64,000 nt of DNA from JAGWRI01 sp963728785. GTDB lineage: Bacteria > Gemmatimonadota > Gemmatimonadetes > Gemmatimonadales > Gemmatimonadaceae. Below, piece by piece: positions 35,408 through 42,121 of the stretch. The stretch spans positions 1,674,001 to 1,738,000 of the forward strand of contig CAVSKV010000004.1 of assembly GCA_963728785.1 (NCBI GenBank). The letters run 5' to 3'. The stretch's first letter is position 1. The number at the start of each line of letters is the position of its first letter. The notes below the pieces were generated by a model that saw only the letters and a program-made list of their open reading frames with translations, was not told where the DNA came from and did no database searches. The translations under genes and the position numbers were made by a program.

Positions 35408-35417
35408 GGATACGGGC

Positions 35418-35576
35418 ATGGCCAAGCATGGAATCGGTGGGGAACTCTGGGCCTTCATGAAGGTCCGCAAGAAGTGGTGGCTGCTCCCCATCATCATGGT
35501 GCTGGTGCTCGTGGGCGCGCTGCTGATCTTTGCCCAGGGCTCGGCGCTGGCGCCGTTCATCTACACCATTTTCTGA
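35418..35576 (+). CDS. DUF5989-family small membrane protein
   Basis: A 52-residue protein beginning MAKHGIGGELWAFMKVRKKW with one hydrophobic span (LLPIIMVLVLVGALLIFAQG). It belongs to the small DUF5989 family that typically follows SxtJ genes. GAGG 8-11 nt before the ATG serves as ribosome site. An insertion element begins within two bases of its stop codon, so the reading frame was spared. Confidence 0.8.
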   Translation: MAKHGIGGELWAFMKVRKKWWLLPIIMVLVLVGALLIFAQGSALAPFIYTIF

Positions 35577-35588
35577 TATGAAGCGACC

Positions 35589-35853
35589 CGTCAAGGGGGC
35601 GTGGAGGTGGGCCCTGCAATGGCTCGTGTAACATGTGGTGCACCTGGGGCGCGATGGGACGCGGGGCGCGACGGTTGATCACTCTGATAGGCGCGGGTTG
35701 GTCCGGAGACGTACCGCAGGATCGTGATCCGTCGGGCGCGGCCGCAGACTAGGAGCGCGAGTTGGACGGGGTGAAGCCGTTGGATCGCATAGAAAATCGG
35801 CGGGTGTGCCTTTCCGTGCCGGCCCACCGGCCCAGGCGAAGGGAAGCGGGTGT
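35589..35853 (-). ncRNA. Candidate bridge RNA region of the IS110/IS1111-type element
   Basis: IS110-family elements carry a structured guide (bridge) RNA in a non-coding end; in the IS1111 group it lies 3' of the recombinase. This 265-bp stretch sits exactly there, has no credible gene, and contains many short GC-rich inverted repeats. RNA boundaries and the target- and donor-binding loops were not resolved by eye. Confidence 0.35.
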
Positions 35854-36993
35854 TCAGGCAGACAGGCGAGCTCCGAGGACCGTGAGTGGGGGTTCGACGG
35901 CGTAGCCGATGGCCCAGATGAAGCCGAGCAGTTCTCGCGCAATCATGGTCGCGACGGCGAGCGGGGGCTTGCCCTGCGCGAGGAAGCGTCGATAGCGCGG
36001 ACAGAGCCGCTGTTGGGCGTGCGTGGCGATGGCGACGATCGGCGCGGGTTGGCCGCGTTGGCGGGCGCGGAGCACCCCGCTGGCGAGGGTGGGGCGATGC
36101 CGATAGGCCCAGGCCGCCTCGACCAGCACGCGGCGCAGATGTGCGTTGCCGGTTTTCGTAATCGCCCCGCGGTGGACGCCGCTCCCACTGGAGTGCTCGC
36201 GGGGCACCAGACCGGCATAGCCCATGAGCTGCTGCGCGGTGGCAAAGCGCCGGAGTGTGCCCACCTCGCTCAGGATCGTCGCGGCCGTGATCTGCTGGAC
36301 GCCGCGCAGGGCGGCGAGCGCACCGACCAAGGCCTGCTGCGCGGGCGCGAGCGTCGGCAGGGCGGCCTGGATCGCGCGCTCGAGCCGGACGACGCGCTCG
36401 GCGAGAAGCGCCAGCGTCGCGCAGTACTCGTCGAAGACGACTTGGAGCGTCGGCAGGTCGAAGGTCTGGCGGGCGAGCCACTGCGCGTGCCTGAGGGTCC
36501 ACGCGCGCATGCCGTCGGGCCGTTGCCGCCCGTGGCGCAGCAGGAACTTGCTCACCCGATGCCGTGCCCGGAGTTGATCCTGCTTGGTGACTTCGCGGGC
36601 GCGCACGAGATCCCGCAGGGCTTCGGTCGCGGCGTCGGGCACCCACACGGCCGTGAGGTCCCCCGCGCGGTAGCAGCGCGCGAGCTTCGCCGCGTCTTTG
36701 CGATCCGTCTTCACCCGGTCCCCCGCCTTGGTGGGCACCAGACCCGGCGCGATCACATCGCAATGGACACCGAGCGCGGTGAGCTGCCAGTACAGCGGGT
36801 AGCCCGTCGGCCCGGCTTCGTAGCACACGCGCAGATGCGCCGGCCCCCCGAGCTTCGCGATCAACTTCCGCACCGCCTCCGGCCGATGGAGAATCGTGCC
36901 CAACTCCCGCACACTCCCGTCCGCCTCGGCGACCGCCACGGCGATCGTTTCGGCATGGACATCGAGACCGACATGACGCATTGTATTTGGCAT
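35854..36993 (-). CDS. IS110-family transposase (DEDD recombinase)
   Basis: A 379-residue recombinase. The N-terminal RuvC-like DEDD domain shows VGLDVHAETIAVAV (Asp), CYEAGPTGYPLYWQL (Glu) and KTDRKDAAKLARCYRAGDL (Asp pair). The C-terminal Tnp_20 domain has GVQQITAATILSEVG, GYAGLVPREHSSGSG (with the nucleophile serine region) and KTGNAHLRRVLVEAAW. The ATG at 36993 gives the usual family N-terminus; a longer in-frame leader up to 37029 lacks similarity. The length suggests an intact protein. Confidence 0.92.
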   Translation of the reverse strand: MPNTMRHVGLDVHAETIAVAVAEADGSVRELGTILHRPEAVRKLIAKLGGPAHLRVCYEAGPTGYPLYWQLTALGVHCDVIAPGLVPTKAGDRVKTDRKDAAKLARCYRAGDLTAVWVPDAATEALRDLVRAREVTKQDQLRARHRVSKFLLRHGRQRPDGMRAWTLRHAQWLARQTFDLPTLQVVFDEYCATLALLAERVVRLERAIQAALPTLAPAQQALVGALAALRGVQQITAATILSEVGTLRRFATAQQLMGYAGLVPREHSSGSGVHRGAITKTGNAHLRRVLVEAAWAYRHRPTLASGVLRARQRGQPAPIVAIATHAQQRLCPRYRRFLAQGKPPLAVATMIARELLGFIWAIGYAVEPPLTVLGARLSA

Positions 36994-37104
36994 AAGCGAC
37001 CGGCTCCGTCGTGTAGTGGCTCTGACCAACCGGCTCAGTCCGATTGGCTAACCCACGGTACCACGACCGCGAGCCGGTCGCTTCATTCTGACTAGAACGA
37101 GTCA

Positions 37105-37473
37105 CCCGTTATTGCCCCGCCAGGCCCGCGACAATAGGCCGACTCGCGCCGTTGGCTGTAGCCACAATCTCGTATGGGGCCGGTGGTTGTTGGAGTCCTC
37201 GCGCCACGAAGCCACTTCCACGCGCCTCAAGAGAGGCAAACCAATGACCCGTCAGGCACTCACGTCTGAGGCTGCCGTTGAAGGCCCTGCAGACGCTGTT
37301 GTCGACCGGCTTCAGAGGCCAGACGGACCGAAGGACCACGTGGTGCACGTGCACCCATGGAGCCAGCGCCTTGCTGGCGATCGCGACCATCGTCGCACAC
37401 GATACTGCGCGCTCGGCCGCCGTGCGCTCGAGCAGGTGAATGACGCGCCGCGCGGGCACCGAGTGGCCGACTC
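37105..37473 (-). pseudogene. Decayed IS3-family transposase remnant, 3' part
   Basis: The minus strand encodes VDNSVCRAFNGSLRRECL followed by TGHWFASLE, the end of an IS3 integrase-type DDE domain (family pattern DNA-x-ES-FNG-x-LRDECL). The frame then slips, and the next frame gives a NNHRPHTRLWLQPTARVG-like tail. Upstream residues (VPARRVIHLLERTAAER) continue the family sequence with further slips. It is the distal half of a copy split by the younger IS3 element at 37474-38664. Confidence 0.65.
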
Positions 37474-37535
37474 TGACCTTACCCCTGTTTGAGTACGCGT
37501 AGTTCTGGGCCTGGTGGATTGAAAACCTGCTTTGC

Positions 37536-38339
37536 CTACACTGCCGGGGGTAGATGGTGGAGGGCGCCGTGCGGCCGCACCCGGTTGTAGTGCTGGCGCC
37601 AGCGCTCATAGAGCATACGCGCATCGTCGAGCGTCACGAAGTACTGCTCGTTCAAGCACGCGTCGCGGAACTTGCCGTTAAAGCTCTCGATGTACGCGTT
37701 GTCGGTGGGCTTGCCCGGCCGGATGAAGTCGAGCGTGATGCCCTGGAGCCGAGCCCAGCTCAAGAACGCCCGGCTCGCGAACTCCGCGCCGCGATCGCAC
37801 ACCAGCCGGGCCGGCAGCGGCCGCTCCATCGCCAGGTCGTCCAGGTCCTCGATCACCCGGACACTCGGCAGCGAGTAATCCACCGTGAGCAGCGGACTCT
37901 CGCGCGTGCAGTCATCGACGACGGTGAGGATGCGAATCGGCCGCCCATCCGCCAGCCGATCGTGCACAAAGTCCAGGGACCACCGCTCATTCGGCCGGAG
38001 CGGCGCCGGCCGCTCGACCCGGAGCTGCGGGATCCGGCGACGGCGCCGCGGCCGGACGAGCAGGGCCTCGAGGCGATAACGCCGCTCCGTGCGTTTGTGA
38101 TTCTGCACGAGTCCCTCCCGCTCGAGGCACCAATAGAGCCGCGGCGCGCCCCACCGCGGATGGAGCTCCGGCAACGCGCGGAGCCGGACCCGCACGGGGG
38201 CATCGCGCACCGCGCGCTCGGAACGGTACGCGTAGCTCGCGCGGCTCATTCCCACGAGGCGGCAGGCGTGGGTTATCCGGATCTGGCGGCCGTCGCGGAG
38301 ATAGGTGACGGCCTGCCGCCGCTGTGTCGCCGTCACCAC
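37536..38339 (-). CDS. IS3-family transposase orfB (DDE integrase)
   Basis: A 267-residue protein with an HTH_21-like N-terminal part (HACRLVGMSRASYAYRSER) and an integrase core: RWSLDFVHDRLADGR (first Asp), VCDRGAEFASRAFLSW (second Asp) and DNAYIESFNGKFRDACLNE (Glu). GTG 38339 overlaps the orfA stop; fusion by -1 frameshifting at the end of orfA is usual in this family and is possible here. Confidence 0.9.
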   Translation of the reverse strand: MVTATQRRQAVTYLRDGRQIRITHACRLVGMSRASYAYRSERAVRDAPVRVRLRALPELHPRWGAPRLYWCLEREGLVQNHKRTERRYRLEALLVRPRRRRRIPQLRVERPAPLRPNERWSLDFVHDRLADGRPIRILTVVDDCTRESPLLTVDYSLPSVRVIEDLDDLAMERPLPARLVCDRGAEFASRAFLSWARLQGITLDFIRPGKPTDNAYIESFNGKFRDACLNEQYFVTLDDARMLYERWRQHYNRVRPHGALHHLPPAV

Positions 38340-38599
38340 TTTCGCCCCACCAAGTCTTTGAGCAGCGAGATGTCGAGCGCCTGGTCGGCGACCAGCATCT
38401 TGAGCCGGCGATTCTCCTCGTCGAGCGCCTTGAGGCGCTTCGCCTCGGCGACCCCGACGCCCCGATACTTCATGCGCCAGCGCCGCAGCGTCTCCTTCGC
38501 GATCCCGTGCCGGCGCATCACCTCCGCCCACGTCGCGCCAGTATCGAGCTCTCTCACGATCCGGATGATCTGCTCATCCGTGAACCGACTCTTCCGCAT
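38333..38599 (-). CDS. IS3-family transposase orfA (HTH protein)
   Basis: An 88-residue HTH protein: MRKSRFTDEQIIRIVRELD, helix-turn-helix WAEVMRRHGIAKETLRRWR, and a C-terminal leucine-zipper-like LKALDEENRRLKMLVADQAL. It binds the IS ends and is read into orfB as a fusion transposase. Confidence 0.9.
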   Translation of the reverse strand: MRKSRFTDEQIIRIVRELDTGATWAEVMRRHGIAKETLRRWRMKYRGVGVAEAKRLKALDEENRRLKMLVADQALDISLLKDLVGRKW

Positions 38600-38664
38600 C
38601 GGGCCTCCCGCTTTTCAGCGGCTGAGACCCAGAATATCCCGTACTCAAGACGGGGGTAAGGTCA

Positions 38665-39000
38665 ACTCCAACCGCCGGATATTCGCTGGTGAAGTCATCC
38701 ATGAGGGTGAAGCAGCGGATGCGCGCCCATTGGCAAAGTCATCGCTCACGAAGGCCATCCTCCAACGCTCCGTACGGGCCATCCGTTTCGGCAACGGCAC
38801 TCGCGCGATCGCCACGTGGTTCTTCAGCCGCCTGCACACATGCTTGAGGGCCCGGAGGCGATTCACCTCGCTCACCGGGACCCCGCCGGAGAACCCGCCG
38901 GGCAGCGGAAAAACGTCTGCTCGGAGATCCCGTTCGCCCGGCAGACCTCGCAGTCCGGCCTCGCACCCACCCGTGCTGTTCTGCAGAATCGAACTCAACC
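38665..39000 (-). pseudogene. Decayed IS3-family transposase remnant, 5' part
   Basis: Minus-strand sequence gives an orfA-like piece (VSEVNRLRALKHVCRRLKNHVA) joined by an apparent deletion to an orfB-like piece (RWRMAFVSDDFANGR), then a frameshift into SPSWMTSPANIRRLE. It is the 5' half of the copy interrupted at 37474-38664. It ends just before the stop of the neighbouring glycosyltransferase gene, which appears undamaged. Confidence 0.62.
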
Positions 39001-39008
39001 GCTCTTTG

Positions 39009-40199
39009 CTAGATCGCGTCCTGTTGGCGGGCCATCACTCCTTCATAAATGTCCATCAAGATGGGATAATTGCGTTCCGCCGTGTACTTGGCTTCAAACT
39101 CTCGGCGTGCCGCCCGCCCCATTTCTCGAACTTCAACTGGGTGGTTCCAGGCCCAACTCACCTTCGCCGCCAGCTCTGCCGCGTCGCCTGGCACGTAGTG
39201 AAGCCCCGTGCGCCCATTGTCTACAATCTCTTCCATAGCGCCCAGACGCGAGCAGATTACCGGTGTGCCGCAAGCGAGAGCTTCGCAGATCGTCACCGGG
39301 AAACCCTCATACCATTCGCTGGGAAAGACCAGGAACCGTGCCGCTTGCATCGCCGCTACCGTCTTCGCCCGCGGCACCTGGCCTAAGAAAAGAACTTCAG
39401 TGAGGCCGGCCCGACGGGCCTGCTCCTCCAATGCTTCCCGCTCTGGCCCTCCACCCGCTATCAGGAGCGGGATCGACTCCTCCAGCTTGCTCCAGGCCAT
39501 TAGGAGGGTGTTGACGCTCTTTTCAGGCGAAAGGCGACCCACACACAGCGCATAATCCCGTGGCCCTGAGCCCTCACCTGGATCAGGATAGAGAAAATTA
39601 GGCTTCACCACTACTTGGCCGTCGGGCAGCCCCGCTTCCACCATCTTTCGGCGGGCGAAATCAGTCACTGCGATGATGCGATCGACTCCGCCAGGCCAGG
39701 TTCGCCGGAGCCGATTAACAACAAGCATCAGGGCGACCACCGCGGTGGCAGCATGAGACTGGCGATAACAAGCGTGGGCCACGCCGTGCCACAAGCCGTG
39801 ATCAAGGCACTCTTCGCAGATCCCGCCGTCGCGAAAGAAGGTGGCTGCCGGACAGAAAAGGCGATAATTCTGCACCGTCTGTACTACGGGGACACCGGCC
39901 TCCCGGCAGGCAGCGAAAATCGATGGCGAAATGACCACAAACGTGTTGTGGACGTGAACTACGTCCGGGCGCTCACGGTCCAAGAGAGCCCGGAACGCAC
40001 GCTGGGTGCCCTTGTTCCAAATGACGTTGACCGAGAGGCCAACTCGCTGCCACTTGGTAAGATTTTCGATCTCGTCATTGCTGCGCCGATAGAATAGGAC
40101 CTGGTGCCCAGCTCGCTCCAGTAGCTGGCGTTCCTGCTCGCACACGGCGTCCTCGCCCCCGGGCTGTTGGTAATAGTTATGAACGACGAGAACTCTCAT
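39009..40199 (-). CDS. GT4-type glycosyltransferase
   Basis: A 396-residue GT-B enzyme: MRVLVVHNYYQQPGGEDAVC at the N-terminus, VVHVHNTFVVISPSIFAAC near 80, VQTVQNYRLFCPAATFFRDG, then in the donor half VGRLSPEKSVNTLL near 225 and FPSEWYEGFPVTICEALACGTPVICS near 300. ATG 40199 with GGAG upstream is preferred to the GTG four codons earlier. A truncated gene at 49475-49888 is a close relative of its first third. Confidence 0.92.
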   Translation of the reverse strand: MRVLVVHNYYQQPGGEDAVCEQERQLLERAGHQVLFYRRSNDEIENLTKWQRVGLSVNVIWNKGTQRAFRALLDRERPDVVHVHNTFVVISPSIFAACREAGVPVVQTVQNYRLFCPAATFFRDGGICEECLDHGLWHGVAHACYRQSHAATAVVALMLVVNRLRRTWPGGVDRIIAVTDFARRKMVEAGLPDGQVVVKPNFLYPDPGEGSGPRDYALCVGRLSPEKSVNTLLMAWSKLEESIPLLIAGGGPEREALEEQARRAGLTEVLFLGQVPRAKTVAAMQAARFLVFPSEWYEGFPVTICEALACGTPVICSRLGAMEEIVDNGRTGLHYVPGDAAELAAKVSWAWNHPVEVREMGRAARREFEAKYTAERNYPILMDIYEGVMARQQDAI

Positions 40200-40427
40200 A
40201 ATGTGCTCCACGAATCACCCAAGGATGCGTGACCTAGCATGGTCCGGGTGGCGGGCCATGCGAACTTGAGGAATCCCGGGAGACGGCGCTAGCGCCACGA
40301 CGTCAACATGCCCCCCTGGTCAGCCCACGAGCCTAGATTCCCCGCAAGAGCCAGACAGTCCGCTCAGAGTTGCGTGCCTCTCACGCGGCGGGCGCGTGTG
40401 GAACGACCGACATGGTACCCAAATCGG

Positions 40428-41462
40428 CTACCGGTTATCGCCTTCCGGGCAGGCAGCGTTGGGCTTCTGCGCACTTGCCGGGAAGGCAGCCTCGATGTAG
40501 TCCGCAACAGCATCCCCCGCGATAGCATACGCTTTTTCGTTCGGATGGTGGTCGAGCAAGGTCGCCCAGAACTCCGGGGCCTTTCTTCCTCGAAACGCCG
40601 GCAACAAATTGAACACTGGCACCTTATTGGCCCGCAACCAGGACTCAACGAGCGAGTACAACTGCGCGTCGGGGGTACGCTGAAAATCGATCATCGAAGG
40701 GAACAACACTACCGCTAGCCGGCTGCATCGCCTGGACAATTCGTCTTGCAGGTGCAGCACGGCAGCCTCGAACGCCTGCCACCGAAGTCCATCGCCTTTC
40801 ACCTCCGCAATCTCCGATACCGTCGTGCCCGAGATGTTACCGAACACAGCGCGTAGCATTGGCGATCCATACAACACGATAAGCTGCATCACGTCACTAT
40901 GGGATATGAGAGCGTTCCTGAATCGGAGACCCCAACTCATCCCGCGTACCGTCCGCTTGTTAACGATGATGTCCGACTCAACGATGTCGCCCGCATGGAA
41001 CGTCCAGATCACCAGATCCGGATCATACTTCGGCGCGTTGAGTTCTATGTGCTTTTCAATAGAACTAAAGTCGTAACCGGGCACGCCGAAATTTAGAATT
41101 TCGTATTGGTCTTGGCGGCGGTTCAACCGGCTTTCCATTATTGCTGGATACGATGCGTTGTCTCGTGCGCCAACACCGAAAGTATGAGAGTCCCCGAATA
41201 CCTGAATCCGGAATGTCGATGGATTCCTGCCCGGTGAGTCCGGTCGCCCACGGTATCCGAGATGATTGACCGAAACCGGGCGCCCGGCCAATGTCCCTCT
41301 GGCATCCGGTATCAGCACTGTGTAAGGGCCTATCTCGGTTTGGACGGTCTGTAGGAAGGCGCCGTTCTGCGCTGGCTCTGCCAAGCGCAGCCCGCCCTCA
41401 GCGAGCAACAGGGCCATCGCAGTAGCAATCACTAGCAAGGTGATGTTCTTGACCAGCCTCAT
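40428..41462 (-). CDS. SGNH/GDSL-family hydrolase with N-terminal signal/anchor
   Basis: A 344-residue protein with a hydrophobic N-terminus (NITLLVIATAMALLLAEGGLRL) and an SGNH domain: RIQVFGDSHTFGVGA near 88 (Ser), NFGVPGYDFSS (Gly), WTFHAGDIVESD in place of the Asn block, and LLDHHPNEKAYAIAG near 308 (Asp-His). The Asn of block III seems replaced (AGD for GND). It is the third enzyme of this type in the window. A likely role is O-acyl editing of exported glycan. Confidence 0.75.
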   Translation of the reverse strand: MRLVKNITLLVIATAMALLLAEGGLRLAEPAQNGAFLQTVQTEIGPYTVLIPDARGTLAGRPVSVNHLGYRGRPDSPGRNPSTFRIQVFGDSHTFGVGARDNASYPAIMESRLNRRQDQYEILNFGVPGYDFSSIEKHIELNAPKYDPDLVIWTFHAGDIVESDIIVNKRTVRGMSWGLRFRNALISHSDVMQLIVLYGSPMLRAVFGNISGTTVSEIAEVKGDGLRWQAFEAAVLHLQDELSRRCSRLAVVLFPSMIDFQRTPDAQLYSLVESWLRANKVPVFNLLPAFRGRKAPEFWATLLDHHPNEKAYAIAGDAVADYIEAAFPASAQKPNAACPEGDNR

Positions 41463-41955
41463 CTCTGACCGTCCTCCGGGCTAACCCGCTCAATCGGAGG
41501 CGCCGAATTCTCAGTGTGCCCCTGGGTAACATGGCGCTGCGGGGGCCCGTGCGCCATGGGTTGCGGTCCGAGACGGCGGGGGCATGGCGCAGGTCCTGCC
41601 CGTTCGTACGACTGATGGCGGGCTGCGCCGTTAAAGAGGTCGGCGAGCGGCCTGGCGCGGAGGCACGGCGGGCACACGACTACACGCTCCCCCAATGGCC
41701 GACGTCCGCACAGTCGGGAGGCCCCGGCTCGCACAGGTCCGCACCCAGCCTTACGTGTTGTGCGATTCCGCGCGGAGAAGATGCGCAATTCCAAACGATT
41801 GCTGACACATGCTGCTACACCGCGTTACGTGACCCAAGTCACACCACCTAATGCAGGCCCATGTCCTGGTTCATTGGTCCCACCTAACGGGGCAACATCT
41901 CAATTACTAATGACAGACCCTATTCGTCTGACTCGCGGTAGCATGGGAACAGGAT
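41463..41955. other. Divergent intergenic region, ~490 bp
   Basis: It lies between the minus-strand SGNH gene and the riboswitch on the plus strand. It must hold promoters for both. The stretch 41850-41945 is more AT-rich and includes TAGCAT at 41939-41944, a possible -10 box about 12 bp before the riboswitch, but no well-spaced -35 box was found. No gene was recognised. Confidence 0.35.
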
Positions 41956-42043
41956 AGCTGCTCACAGCAAAGCCGTCGAAAGGCGATGACGCAGAGTCAC
42001 GGGGCTAATGCGGATTACCGCCATGCCGGCCGAGCCGCCAGCG
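41956..42043 (+). promoter_or_regulatory. GEMM-I-type cyclic dinucleotide riboswitch aptamer
   Basis: The ordered landmarks of the GEMM-I aptamer are present on the plus strand. They are a 5' P1 strand (GCTGCTC), CACAGCAAAGCC, a P2 hairpin closed by a GAAA tetraloop (GTCGAAAGGC), the conserved GACGCAGAG linker, the CTAA of the P3 tetraloop-receptor region, a P3 hairpin (GCGG-ATTA-CCGC), CATG, and GCCGGCCGAGCCGCCAGC returning to close P1. The base just 5' of GCAAA is A rather than G. The ligand would be c-di-GMP or 3',3'-cGAMP. P2 contains one apparent C-A mismatch. It lies 78 bp before the start of the lipoprotein gene it should control. Confidence 0.8.
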
Positions 42044-42053
42044 ACTCCGACAG

Positions 42054-42090
42054 GCCACAGTTGGGCTGGTGGCTCGTTGTTTGTCGATTT
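42054..42090 (+). terminator. Possible expression-platform terminator
   Basis: A hairpin with 5-bp stem GCCAC/GTGGC (42054-42073) is followed by the T-rich TCGTTGTTTGTCGATTT. Lying between the aptamer and the start codon, it could serve as a ligand-controlled terminator. The stem is short and the T-run interrupted, so translational control remains possible. Confidence 0.35.
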
Positions 42091-42121
42091 CCCCGTCGGC
42101 AACCGTAGCTCAGGAGTAGGC

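Larger units (their letters stand above)
35578..37086 (-). mobile_element. IS110-family element (IS1111-like), apparently intact
   Basis: Boundaries are suggested by an 11-bp inverted repeat: ATGAAGCGACC at 35578-35588 and GGTCGCTTCAT at 37076-37086. A further copy, AAGCGACCGGCTC, lies at ~36995-37007, directly before the transposase, and pairs perfectly with GAGCCGGTCGCTT at 37071-37083. Subterminal inverted repeats and a long non-coding stretch (35589-35853) after the transposase are features of the IS1111 group. No target duplication is obvious, as expected for this family. Confidence 0.75.
37474..38664 (-). mobile_element. Intact IS3-family insertion sequence
   Basis: The 1,191-bp element is bounded by imperfect terminal inverted repeats of over 30 bp, both starting TGACCTTACCCC and sharing GAGTACG further in. 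It is flanked by a 4-bp direct repeat, ACTC (37470-37473 and 38665-38668), the expected target duplication. It carries orfA and orfB on the minus strand. It landed inside an older, degraded IS3 transposase whose halves lie on both sides. Confidence 0.88.
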
